DNA from: Alviniconcha marisindica | Taxonomy: Eukaryota > Mollusca > Gastropoda > Provannidae | Reading direction: 5' to 3' | DNA: 64,000 nucleotides | Assembly: GCA_018857735.1 (NCBI GenBank) | Contig: JABMCL010002457.1 | Span: forward strand, 537,501 to 601,500 | Part shown: piece by piece, positions 63,236 to 64,000 of the stretch | How positions within the stretch are numbered: the stretch's first letter is position 1 | How the letters are laid out: each line of letters begins with the position of its first letter | Notes under the pieces: model-generated | Databases searched by the model: none | Seen by the model: only the letters and a program-made list of their open reading frames with translations | Told to the model about the DNA's origin: nothing | Translations under genes and position numbers: made by a program

Positions 63236-63479
63236 TTACAAAGGACATATCAAAATAATTCATATCCTATCAAAAGTGTTTGTGCCTGTGTGTGTGCGTG
63301 TGCGTGCATGCATGTGCATGTGTGTGTGTGTGCATGCGCAGGTGTGTGTGTGCATGCATGCGTGCACAACCTGCACAGGATGCAGACGTGTGCGGAGACT
63401 ACCAATGCCCTCCACTGTGGTGACGGCCATTCCATGTAGTGAACACAGCGGTAACAGACAGGCATTGACACTGTAGTGG
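23068..63479 (-). CDS. XDH: Xanthine dehydrogenase-type molybdo-flavoenzyme gene (31 exons visible, 5' end off window)
   Basis: Gene-level entry; exons follow. Family knowledge: xanthine dehydrogenase oxidises hypoxanthine and xanthine to uric acid in the cytosol, passing electrons from the Mo-pterin centre through two [2Fe-2S] clusters and FAD to NAD+. Visible domain order: end of the N-terminal [2Fe-2S] domain ([12 protein letters not shown]), second [2Fe-2S] domain ([17 protein letters not shown]), linker, FAD domain ([24 protein letters not shown]), hammerhead domain ([11 protein letters not shown]), then Mo domain ([47 protein letters not shown]) and KPWFVDL at the C terminus. Exons total 3,885 nt, about 1,295 residues, against about 1,330 for the whole family protein. 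All introns are GT-AG and phases join except at exon 6. GGKE (Glu, not the Val of aldehyde oxidases) favours XDH over AOX. The N-terminal exon(s) are missing. Substrate assignment is inference. Confidence 0.95.
23627..23794 (-). CDS. XDH: XDH visible exon 30: catalytic GEPP
   Basis: 168 nt, 56 codons, phase 0 to 0. It begins [20 protein letters not shown] then VRAARIDEG, and later [16 protein letters not shown]. The Glu of GEPP is the general base of catalysis (bovine E1261, recalled). The acceptor ctgtcacag and first codons are copied about 22 times in the array to the right. Confidence 0.96.
23795..24895. repeat. 48/51-bp minisatellite seeded at XDH exon 30 acceptor, about 22 copies
   Basis: Left-half units (48 bp) carry ggttcaccaacaccctgtga then cagaaaggacatcacag; on the minus strand this is acceptor tttctgtcacag followed by GGTGTTGGTGAACCACC, that is the exon's own first codons (GVGEPP). 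From about 24285 a 51-bp variant replaces these with ggagactggccagcaccctg. Both lengths are multiples of three, giving long false open frames. Confidence 0.95.
25069..25236 (-). CDS. XDH: XDH visible exon 29
   Basis: 168 nt, 56 codons, phase 0 to 0. It reads [20 protein letters not shown] then [20 protein letters not shown] and ends AVYSSK. This matches GLGLFTLEE....P.G.L.TRGP..YKIP..G.IP..F. Acceptor tgttgacag, donor TCCAAG|GTCAGC. Confidence 0.96.
25237..25985. repeat. 62-bp minisatellite at XDH exon 29 acceptor, 12 copies
   Basis: Very homogeneous unit: cacaatcacctgtcacctcg, ccaacacacaccacaggcac, ctgtgaccctgtcaacacac. The block accctgtcaaca also forms the true exon 29 acceptor (minus-strand tgttgacag|GGT), so each unit repeats that acceptor. 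Confidence 0.95.
26040..26255. repeat. About 30-bp minisatellite, 7-8 copies
   Basis: Units of accacaggcactggtgaatg then tcatcacag, with a variant accagagatcatcatc. Confidence 0.9.
26280..27370. repeat. Minisatellite seeded at XDH exon 28 donor (about 59 bp), about 18 copies
   Basis: Next to the exon the copies are near-exact (period 59): aatctgtccgatatcaatgt, then tgtacctgtatgaaggcgcc. Read on the minus strand each is the exon's last codons (GQIEGAFIQ) followed by GTACATAG. Farther left the copies diverge (gcctgtataaagccaccccc ... aatctgtcc) but keep the layout. Confidence 0.93.
27371..27569 (-). CDS. XDH: XDH visible exon 28
   Basis: 199 nt, phase 2 to 0. It contains [20 protein letters not shown], then [20 protein letters not shown] and IEGAFIQ. 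This is one of the most conserved stretches of the family. The acceptor atcaacag was chosen because it joins exon 27 in phase (GFYK|PPYVDF); the open frame continues upstream but does not match. The last ~25 nt plus the donor seed a 59-bp array to the left. Confidence 0.94.
28128..28415 (-). repeat. Composite dispersed repeat R3, inverted copy
   Basis: Reverse orientation of the 59868 copy: aaaaccttcctcttctcaca, then cagtttctgctacagtcatt, (GT)n at 28221-28270, then gtgctcagggcgttgatgag and a terminal (ATT)n. Lies in the XDH exon 27/28 intron. Confidence 0.8.
29137..29189 (-). CDS. XDH: XDH visible exon 27
   Basis: 53 nt, phase 0 to 2. It encodes [17 protein letters not shown], matching [15 protein letters not shown]. 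Acceptor tcttcag, donor TACAA|GTAAGT. Confidence 0.93.
29600..30370. repeat. 32/64-bp minisatellite beside XDH exon 26 donor
   Basis: Units of acaagtgttagtggacataa then gtggacactgtt, alternating with gggtgtaagtgg; later units carry actgtagatgaacgtaagtg. It runs up to the exon 26 donor. Confidence 0.93.
30373..30447 (-). CDS. XDH: XDH visible exon 26
   Basis: 75 nt, 25 codons, phase 0 to 0. It reads [20 protein letters not shown] then SWEQL, the CQTILKRLEP...P..SWEDW region. Acceptor atcttgcag, donor CAGCTG|GTACGT. Confidence 0.92.
30500..30985. repeat. About 120-bp tandem repeat, 4 copies
   Basis: actgatcctggtcctgagca then gttgaatgtcatggaaatat recurs at about 30541, 30661, 30781 and 30897 (periods 120, 120, 116). 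Confidence 0.92.
31040..31400. repeat. CA-rich complex repeat
   Basis: Alternating (CA)n, catgcatg and acacgcatgcac words, including a duplicated caagtgacagggtgtacaca block. In the transcript this is UG-rich intron just after the exon 25 donor. Confidence 0.9.
31437..31565 (-). CDS. XDH: XDH visible exon 25
   Basis: 129 nt, 43 codons, phase 0 to 0. It encodes [20 protein letters not shown] then [32 protein letters not shown] is a strongly conserved Mo-domain segment. Acceptor tgtgtgcag, donor GTCCTG|GTGTGT into UG-rich intron. Confidence 0.96.
31600..32170. repeat. About 38-bp minisatellite, about 15 copies
   Basis: Unit aaataaatctgtcagctttt then tagcttatattttcttta, with point changes, filling the intron between XDH exons 24 and 25. 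Confidence 0.94.
32280..32341. repeat. (CA)n microsatellite abutting XDH exon 24 donor
   Basis: About 30 CA units ending 6-7 bp from the donor; UG repeat in the transcript. Confidence 0.98.
32348..32443 (-). CDS. XDH: XDH visible exon 24: EMGQGLH
   Basis: 96 nt, 32 codons, phase 0 to 0. It reads [20 protein letters not shown] then [17 protein letters not shown] is a Mo-pterin-binding motif. The donor CAG|GTCATT is followed within a few bases by about 60 nt of UG repeat in the transcript. Confidence 0.96.
32762..32786 (+). repeat. Poly-G run of 25
   Basis: 25 consecutive G in the intron upstream of XDH exon 24; poly-C in the transcript. Confidence 0.97.
33000..33105 (+). repeat. SINE-tail-like repeat R6, second copy
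   Basis: gatgtttgtacagcgcagtg, then aactctggttagagaacagc and gctttataagaattatttatt-type (ATT)n tail. Opposite orientation to 22655-22745. Confidence 0.6.
34109..34341. mobile_element. Short TTAA element (MITE), copy 2
   Basis: 233 bp in the intron between XDH exons 23 and 24, with perfect 17-bp terminal inverted repeats beginning TTAACCCCTTCACTGCC. The interior shares words with copy 1 in inverted order (gtgcacctttcagcc; ggattttcatccaaatgca). Confidence 0.85.
34500..35165 (+). repeat. Dispersed repeat block with 'gagttccag ... ggagccagtggagtt' body
   Basis: Starts with an (AAT)-rich stretch and tatagcgctattctctggtg. The body carries cagtgagttccagacagtcg, gaacgaagggagtgcgatgg and actgggagccagtggagttc, ending gtgtgacatgatcacgc. 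This word order is shared with a widespread animal repeat I recall from fish and invertebrates; exact family not assigned. Confidence 0.5.
35214..35295 (-). CDS. XDH: XDH visible exon 23
   Basis: 82 nt, phase 2 to 0. It encodes [20 protein letters not shown] then YYAFFMQ, matching N.WKKRG..IIPTKFGI.F....LNQ. Acceptor ccttttcag, donor ATGCAG|GTAGTT. Confidence 0.95.
35864..36009 (-). CDS. XDH: XDH visible exon 22
   Basis: 146 nt, phase 0 to 2. It reads [20 protein letters not shown], then RRCWDDV and RRKEVDLFN. This matches [10 protein letters not shown]......L.RCW......S....EVD.FN. Acceptor tgtgtgcag, donor AACAG|GTCTGA. Confidence 0.95.
36163..36420 (+). repeat. Composite dispersed repeat R3, truncated copy
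   Basis: Begins aataataatgtacatttatc and runs through gccctgagtgctcacatgat, an AC-rich tract and gactgtagcagaaactgggc. It then stops about 100 bp from XDH exon 21. Confidence 0.75.
36524..36715 (-). CDS. XDH: XDH visible exon 21: FRGFGAPQ, pocket Lys
   Basis: 192 nt, 64 codons, phase 0 to 0. It begins [20 protein letters not shown] and contains [20 protein letters not shown]. The RGFG loop supplies the aromatic residue that stacks on substrate. Aligning on YxIPN, the K of VAQK sits where xanthine dehydrogenases have Arg (bovine R880, recalled). Donor AAA|GTGGGT chosen because it alone keeps phase and gives PEK|LREIN. Confidence 0.95.
37415..37501 (-). CDS. XDH: XDH visible exon 20
   Basis: 87 nt, 29 codons, phase 0 to 0. 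It reads [20 protein letters not shown] then GCSLDLSFS. Phase and family order put it between exon 19 (YK|) and exon 21 (|VAQK). Acceptor gttttcag, donor TTTTCG|GTCAGT. Confidence 0.92.
37540..37710. repeat. Imperfect (AGTC/AGTG)n tract
   Basis: Degenerate run of gagtcagtcagtgagtatg-like words directly beyond the acceptor of XDH exon 20. Confidence 0.85.
38270..38335 (+). repeat. Short dispersed repeat R4, copy 2
   Basis: gtaggtaatttggagtttta, then cccagtcaaccattacggtt and atctcagggc. It lies between XDH exons 19 and 20. Confidence 0.65.
38490..38650. repeat. 84-bp duplication including XDH exon 19 donor edge
   Basis: agagagacagacagacagag, ctgagtgtgcag and ccttgtattttcccagaaag occur twice; the second copy overlaps the true 3' end of exon 19. 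The extra copy keeps most of the exon edge but has gaccttg in place of taccttg, so its donor GT is altered. Confidence 0.85.
38637..38724 (-). CDS. XDH: XDH visible exon 19
   Basis: 88 nt, phase 2 to 0. It encodes [20 protein letters not shown] then RHPFLGKYK, almost identical in pattern to RPVRCMLDRDEDM..TG.RHPFL..YK. Acceptor ctgtgcag, donor TACAAG|GTAAAT. An 84-bp duplicate of its 3' edge and donor lies at 38490-38575. Confidence 0.96.
38830..39545. repeat. About 58-60-bp minisatellite, about 13 copies
   Basis: Unit cagggaacaggattaaactg, caccacattatgacatatg, tatgtatcatgacagcagt. Some units duplicate only the 'gggaacaggattaaactgtc' part. Confidence 0.93.
39560..40350. repeat. About 58-bp minisatellite, about 13 copies
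   Basis: Unit gatatgacaatgaacccttt, atcagatgacaaaagacatt, tgacatcatccactgatac. The last unit merges with the exon 18 donor (agatgacaagacacttac). Confidence 0.93.
40360..40429 (-). CDS. XDH: XDH visible exon 18: GGKE substrate-pocket motif
   Basis: 70 nt, phase 1 to 2. With exon 17 it gives [20 protein letters not shown]. The Glu of GGKE corresponds to bovine E802, a substrate-binding residue of xanthine dehydrogenases that is Val in vertebrate aldehyde oxidases (numbering recalled). Acceptor atcctcag, donor GCAAA|GTAAGT. Confidence 0.95.
40993..41056 (-). CDS. XDH: XDH visible exon 17
   Basis: 64 nt, phase 0 to 1. It reads [20 protein letters not shown] then LG, matching VAKMLGVPANRI.VRVKRMGG. 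Acceptor ttgttccag, donor CTTG|GTAAGT. Confidence 0.92.
41150..41900. repeat. 64-bp minisatellite, about 11 copies
   Basis: Unit tgtatagctataacctggtt, tacctgaagaagatgggggt, tctgtgtacatcaatatcac, in the XDH exon 16/17 intron. Confidence 0.94.
42190..42889. repeat. 34-bp minisatellite seeded at XDH exon 16 donor, about 20 copies
   Basis: Unit gaacagcccttacctgaagc then atatggagaaatgt. On the minus strand each unit is ATGCTTCAG|GTAAGGGC, the last codons of exon 16 with its donor. 34 is not a multiple of three, so use of a decoy would shift the frame. Confidence 0.96.
42890..43108 (-). CDS. XDH: XDH visible exon 16: Mo domain, QEHFYLE
   Basis: 219 nt, 73 codons, phase 0 to 0. It begins [20 protein letters not shown] and contains [18 protein letters not shown]. 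The Gln of QEHFYLE contacts the Mo ligands in known structures (bovine Q767, recalled). The donor, CTTCAG|GTAAGGG, is the seed of the 34-bp array at 42190-42889. Confidence 0.95.
44440..44735. repeat. Foldback-like repeat family R2, copy 2
   Basis: Contains acaatctgcaaattttcagg, tatcccctttatcaagctac and, near the right end, gtcctaataaatagcattct and cgctagcagtcattcttgtt. It lies next to XDH exon 15, within the exon 15/16 intron. Confidence 0.65.
44797..44916 (-). CDS. XDH: XDH visible exon 15: hammerhead domain
   Basis: 120 nt, 40 codons, phase 0 to 0. It encodes [20 protein letters not shown] then [11 protein letters not shown]. This is the conserved GH.IGAVVADT...A.RAA. motif. Acceptor gttgacag, donor ATTGCC|GTGAGT. 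Confidence 0.95.
45300..45475 (-). CDS. XDH: XDH visible exon 14: hammerhead domain
   Basis: 176 nt, phase 1 to 0. It reads [20 protein letters not shown] and later [16 protein letters not shown], then [11 protein letters not shown]. Close to family LVTSTRAHAKI...VPG..CF...DVPGSN. Acceptor tttgctcag, donor GAAGAG|GTAAAT. Confidence 0.95.
45612..45750 (+). repeat. (GT)n microsatellite
   Basis: About 65 GT units with two short interruptions (gtttgtg, gcacg), in the XDH exon 13/14 intron. Confidence 0.98.
45783..45960 (+). repeat. Dispersed repeat R5, copy 2
   Basis: agtaattggattttaatgtc, then catttctaaactcttctcac and caagtcaatctacaaaaacc. It directly follows the GT microsatellite in the XDH exon 13/14 intron. 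Confidence 0.6.
46095..46440. repeat. GA-rich minisatellite, 30-38-bp units, about 9 copies
   Basis: Unit gagacaaagacagagacagg then cagccagagagagagagaca, ending about 60 bp from the XDH exon 13 donor. Purine-rich on the plus strand, so pyrimidine-rich in the transcript. Confidence 0.95.
46500..46710 (-). CDS. XDH: XDH visible exon 13: linker to Mo domain
   Basis: 211 nt, phase 0 to 1. It encodes a variable linker followed by [28 protein letters not shown] opens the hammerhead domain of the molybdenum half. Acceptor tttggacag, donor CAGG|GTATGC. Confidence 0.94.
46957..47145. repeat. 32-bp minisatellite, 6 copies
   Basis: Unit ctctggttctaagcagaccc then actgcgctctt, derived from the adjacent SINE-tail-like sequence (ctctggt...ctcactgcgct). 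Confidence 0.9.
47148..47300 (+). repeat. Composite dispersed repeat R3, 3' fragment
   Basis: Matches the 3' part of the family (gcgagaagaggaaggttttc; aaaagatgacagggttgagc), then extends with ggagtgaattccaaatgtgg, resembling the block at 34860-35165. Confidence 0.65.
47620..47782 (-). CDS. XDH: XDH visible exon 12: end of flavin domain
   Basis: 163 nt, phase 2 to 0. It includes [20 protein letters not shown], then [20 protein letters not shown] and KFYLTVLQ. This matches the family's [17 protein letters not shown]. Acceptor ttcaacag, donor CAGCTG|GTGAGG. Confidence 0.95.
47815..48147. repeat. Foldback-like repeat family R2, copy 3
   Basis: The left arm, tttattaggacacaaacaca then caatctgcaaa, is mirrored on the right as tttgcagactgtgtgtttgt then gtcctaataaata, giving long terminal inverted repeats around a central 'cctgacaaaggggattaccc' block. 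It starts about 30 bp from XDH exon 12. Confidence 0.7.
48675..48795. repeat. 59-bp direct duplication
   Basis: aaacagctgaccaaaatttc then acagttagtacagaaaagga occurs twice, practically identical. Confidence 0.92.
48925..50425. repeat. About 51-bp minisatellite with 370-bp higher-order copy
   Basis: About 29 units of gcctacctagctggatgtct then gatctgttcaaacattatgt. A block is duplicated nearly perfectly with period 370 (for example gttcaagccaacctagctgg at about 49684 and 50054). The array stops about 10 bp from the exon 11 donor. Confidence 0.95.
50432..50613 (-). CDS. XDH: XDH visible exon 11: CO-dehydrogenase flavoprotein C-like
   Basis: 182 nt, phase 0 to 2. It reads [20 protein letters not shown] then NAGMRVIL and [10 protein letters not shown]. 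This is the conserved YKQA.R.EDDI...GMRV segment closing the flavin site. The donor, GGACA|GTAAGT, lies at the edge of the 1.5-kb array at 48925-50425. Confidence 0.95.
50800..51101. repeat. About 75-90-bp tandem repeat touching XDH exon 10 donor, 3 copies
   Basis: Units hold cttgggcaggacacagctgt, taccaaaacaaagaaggttc and tacaggactggtttgacaca. The block ggcag(a/g)acacagctgttac is also the true donor side of exon 10. Confidence 0.88.
51102..51214 (-). CDS. XDH: XDH visible exon 10: FAD domain C-terminal part
   Basis: 113 nt, phase 1 to 0. It contains [20 protein letters not shown] then IPFSK, matching [22 protein letters not shown]. The donor context, CAG|GTAACAGCTGTG, reappears in the intronic tandem copies at 50890-51090. 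Confidence 0.95.
51600..51680 (+). repeat. (GT)n microsatellite
   Basis: About 35 GT units followed by gcgtgcctgcgagcatgcgt-type words, about 130 bp from the XDH exon 9 donor. Confidence 0.97.
51810..51903 (-). CDS. XDH: XDH visible exon 9: FAD-binding loop
   Basis: 94 nt, phase 0 to 1. It reads [20 protein letters not shown] then [25 protein letters not shown] is the diagnostic FAD loop of the XDH/AOX family. Acceptor actgcag, donor TCTACAG|GTATGT. Confidence 0.96.
52050..52112 (+). repeat. Short dispersed repeat R4, copy 3
   Basis: taagtaagtaacttggtgtt, then ttacgccaagtcaaccatta and cggttataccagggcg. It lies between XDH exons 8 and 9. Confidence 0.7.
52576..52652 (-). CDS. XDH: XDH visible exon 8: FAD domain helix
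   Basis: 77 nt, phase 1 to 0. It encodes [20 protein letters not shown] then IRNVA, matching family VLEQLRWFAGKQVKSVAS. Acceptor gctcacag, donor GTGGCT|GTGAGT. Confidence 0.95.
53311..53548. repeat. Foldback-like repeat family R2, copy 4
   Basis: Left arm tgactgctagtgttctaaaa, then cttatttattaggacacaaa. Right arm is the inverted tttgtgtcctaataaataag followed by gcattcttttga. The whole 238 bp could fold into a long hairpin. It lies 85 bp from XDH exon 7. Confidence 0.75.
53633..53800 (-). CDS. XDH: XDH visible exon 7: FAD domain
   Basis: 168 nt, phase 1 to 1. It reads [20 protein letters not shown] then PELTTVQ, continuing TEIG|VE, followed by [16 protein letters not shown]. This is the PCMH-type FAD-binding fold. 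Acceptor ctgggcag, donor GTGGCAG|GTGAGA. The acceptor is re-copied in the adjoining array (53801-54086). Confidence 0.94.
53801..54086. repeat. Tandem repeat re-copying XDH exon 7 acceptor
   Basis: Units hold catcatgcaccattcctttg, aaacacgcttgaggtacata and gccctgacaacct. The true acceptor block cctgcccagcatgcacca recurs at about 53950, giving at least one decoy acceptor. Confidence 0.88.
54087..54180. repeat. About 62-bp tandem copies of XDH exon 6 donor end
   Basis: gatctctgtgtttccgacaa, cgatcttgcactgtgggttg and tgtttcttgtggacaaccta are partial copies of the exon's last 60 bases plus donor (minus-strand AACACAGAGAT.GGTAGG). One full and one partial extra copy. Confidence 0.9.
54181..54324 (-). 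pseudogene. XDH: XDH visible exon 6, with apparent 1-base deletion
   Basis: 144 nt between good splice sites (ttgcag acceptor, ATCG|GTAGGT donor). The first half reads [15 protein letters not shown] in the frame set by exon 5. The second half reads [20 protein letters not shown] in another frame, and that frame joins exon 7. The switch falls near 54246-54252, where one base of a codon between VS and PELL appears absent; 145 nt would restore phase. Unrepaired, translation would stop early in exon 7. This may be a real lesion or an assembly or sequencing error; flanking exons look intact. Confidence 0.85.
54778..54867 (-). CDS. XDH: XDH visible exon 5: start of FAD half
   Basis: 90 nt, 30 codons, phase 0 to 0. 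It ends [15 protein letters not shown], matching the conserved DP(S/T)QEPIFPPEL segment before the FAD domain. Acceptor gtgggcag, donor TTGAAG|GTATTAC. Confidence 0.92.
54940..55545. repeat. About 54-bp minisatellite, about 11 copies
   Basis: Unit accttgaggtcatacaggta, gatttatctattgctgacaa and cacaaatacaacttt, in the intron between XDH exons 4 and 5. The intron continues to 55982 with a degenerate tail and two copies of an aacattttgaaactgccaca block followed by C-runs. Confidence 0.93.
55983..56141 (-). CDS. XDH: XDH visible exon 4: variable linker
   Basis: 159 nt, 53 codons, phase 0 to 0. It reads [14 protein letters not shown] and ends SPNGAHQ. This is the poorly conserved Cys-rich linker between the iron-sulfur and FAD domains, placed by phase, order and the GRDCC pattern (bovine and human have a similar DGGCC). 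The acceptor, ttggcag, adjoins the 37-bp array at 56142-57350. Confidence 0.85.
56142..57350. repeat. 37-bp minisatellite at XDH exon 4 acceptor, about 32 copies
   Basis: Unit ggaactgtactgtctcagca then agatagaacagacctag, starting immediately beside the exon 4 acceptor, whose upstream bases (ctgagac on the minus strand) belong to the first unit. Some units lack 'gatagaaca'. Confidence 0.96.
57720..57915. repeat. Foldback-like repeat family R2, partial copy
   Basis: Contains catctcatttttcactgttt, cttgataaaggggatgaccc, aaaatttgcaggttgtgttt and tgtcctaataaatag, matching the right half of the family. Confidence 0.5.
58014..58230 (+). repeat. tRNA-derived SINE
   Basis: The head is tRNA-like: a 7-bp acceptor stem (gagagcc/ggctctc at 58014-58020 and 58068-58074), an A-box-like word tggcctagcgg and a B-box-like word gttcgaatcc. 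The span is too short for a full tRNA, lacking a proper anticodon arm. A non-tRNA body runs to about 58230. It sits in the XDH exon 3/4 intron. Confidence 0.75.
58345..58490. repeat. 36-bp tandem repeat, 4 copies
   Basis: Unit tacgcaactacacatggaat then acctctcttacgaaga. Confidence 0.92.
58666..58727 (-). CDS. XDH: XDH visible exon 3: CRC cluster motif
   Basis: 62 nt, phase 1 to 0. It encodes [16 protein letters not shown] then RPFTK. CRC supplies the other two ligands of the second [2Fe-2S] cluster. Acceptor gctgtgcag, donor CCAAG|GTAAAT. Confidence 0.95.
58826..58884 (+). repeat. Short dispersed repeat R4, copy 4
   Basis: gtaagtaagtaatttggtgt, then ttacgcccagtcaaccatta and cggttatcccagggcg, about 100 bp upstream (in gene sense) of XDH exon 3. 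A diverged form with 'ggtgcttaacgcccacagaa' is at 57917-57960. Confidence 0.7.
58995..59350. repeat. About 135-bp tandem duplication with a partial third copy
   Basis: gtacatcctgaacaaaataa, tatgcacatttttgattttt and tttgtttaattaaataacaa recur at about 59080 and 59218, with the last block again near 59335. Confidence 0.88.
59868..60147 (+). repeat. Composite dispersed repeat R3 with internal CA tract, copy 1
   Basis: Begins aataataatgtacatttatc, then gccctgagtgctcacatgat, an internal CA/CG-rich tract, then gactgtagcagaaattggat and ends ttgagcagtgtctaag. A full copy in the opposite orientation lies at 28128-28415, a truncated one at 36163-36420 and a 3' piece at 47148-47300. Confidence 0.8.
60850..60976 (-). 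CDS. XDH: XDH visible exon 2: second [2Fe-2S] cluster CxxC
   Basis: 127 nt, phase 0 to 1. It begins [18 protein letters not shown] and continues [13 protein letters not shown] supplies two ligands of the second [2Fe-2S] cluster. The acceptor tgctgtacag and the first codons are copied many times in the adjoining array (60977-61600). Donor is TTTGAGG|GTGAGC. Confidence 0.95.
60977..61600. repeat. About 43-47-bp minisatellite seeded at XDH exon 2 acceptor, about 12 copies
   Basis: Unit gcgctgctgcaatgcgctcc, tgtacagcagtaaggacaat, gttacat; on the minus strand this is tgctgtacag|GAGCGCATTGCAGCAGCGC, the true acceptor plus the codons ERIAAA. Two copies, near 61455-61520 and 61550-61600, extend further into the exon but carry in-frame stops. 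Confidence 0.95.
61675..61940. repeat. About 128-bp direct duplication
   Basis: ggatgaagagtggtgctgac, tttttgctctaaaactgaat and aaagtgtacagcattttatt occur twice. Confidence 0.9.
62340..62830. repeat. About 110-bp tandem repeat, about 4.5 copies
   Basis: Unit gatccacagcagagcagaaa, cactatgccctggcagttta, cacctaatgataggaattgc, cacacaaagccaaggtccta; repeat starts at about 62362, 62473, 62581, 62691 and 62801. Confidence 0.94.
63180..63232. repeat. (CA)n microsatellite
   Basis: About 26 CA units, 140 bp downstream (gene sense) of the XDH visible exon 1 donor; UG-rich in the transcript together with 63290-63360. Confidence 0.97.
63371..63479 (-). CDS. XDH: XDH visible exon 1: end of N-terminal [2Fe-2S] domain
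   Basis: 109 nt. Acceptor cttacag, donor CAG|GTTGTG. It reads [16 protein letters not shown] then [11 protein letters not shown] and TRLHPVQ. This is the segment ending the plant-ferredoxin-like domain; the Cys of NACL is the fourth ligand of the N-terminal cluster. It starts in phase 2, so at least one upstream exon, carrying the other three cysteines, must lie right of the window. Confidence 0.93.
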
Positions 63480-64000
63480 CTGTAAGACAGGACAAGGGTT
63501 ACAGTCAGTGTCTACCATACAGTCTTGTCTTTTGGGATTAACGTACGTGTCACTTTCATCATTGCTGGTCCTGACAAATACCACATACTACTATCCTGCT
63601 ACAGATCTAACATAAATCATAGCATCAACACAGATGATCTATACATGAATGCACAGCCAATGATAAAGACACCGACACCCATCCACACCACCAGCACAAA
63701 CTCCTTCAAGGCAACAAGCAGGTCCACCATCTTGCACAATTCGATTCAGTCAGTCATTCTTAGTGAAGGATTTGAACCTTGTGGCATTGACCCTGAGCAC
63801 GGCAACCCAAATGTTTGCATGACGATCCATCTACTAACGGTGTTCTTGTCTGCATACCCAGCCTGGTTGCAAAAGGTTCTAGTGGATGAAGAAACATGGG
63901 GAAATTTAAACACTGGTGATCTTGCTGATAAAAACAACAATAAAGACTCTCACAAGTACGCAAAAGAATACATTATTATGAACATAACCCCATTCCATAC
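63480..64000 (-). other. XDH intron running off the window
   Basis: Sequence upstream of visible exon 1. No match to the GCGEGGCGACTV exon expected next in this family was found here, so the 5' end of the gene lies farther right. Confidence 0.75.

Overview
This is nuclear DNA of an animal. Coding sequence is split into many small GT-AG exons, introns are long, CA/GT microsatellites are abundant, and minisatellites, SINE-like repeats and short inverted-repeat elements are everywhere. Repeat style and intron density suggest a lophotrochozoan, probably a gastropod mollusc; that placement is inference. Nothing bacterial or viral was recognised.

Two protein genes are supported, both on the minus strand. 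(1) A xanthine dehydrogenase-type molybdo-flavoenzyme gene fills the right two thirds (23068-63479). I reconstructed 31 exons by hand from splice sites, reading phase and family motifs. They cover the protein from the last cysteine of the N-terminal [2Fe-2S] domain to the stop codon (about 1,295 residues). The first exon or exons, with the other N-terminal cluster cysteines, lie beyond the right edge. All joins keep phase except exon 6 (54181-54324), which appears to lack one base. (2) A smaller gene at 8162-12622 has two phase-compatible exons encoding a 441-residue, low-complexity, RG-rich protein that I do not recognise. A CpG-rich promoter and first-exon candidate lies at 14675-14775. The left 8 kb is probably its long 3' untranslated region or downstream sequence.

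Layout: 1-814 tandem array with an inserted TTAA element; 815-8161 AT-rich with repeats; 8162-14775 RG-rich gene; 14776-23067 gene-poor spacer with GT microsatellites, a C-run minisatellite (16335-17640) and an 844-bp TTAA element (20251-21094); 23068-63479 XDH-type gene; 63480-64000 upstream intron.

The most unusual feature is that many introns of the XDH-type gene carry minisatellites starting at a splice junction. Their units copy the exon edge plus the acceptor or donor, giving long runs of decoy splice sites (23.8-24.9, 26.3-27.4, 42.2-42.9, 53.8-54.2 and 61.0-61.6 kb, with weaker cases at 25.2, 38.5 and 50.9 kb). Tandem arrays make up roughly a third of the gene by hand tally. The enzyme keeps the glutamates expected of a xanthine dehydrogenase pocket (GGKETR and GEPP) but has Lys where family members have Arg (bovine R880).
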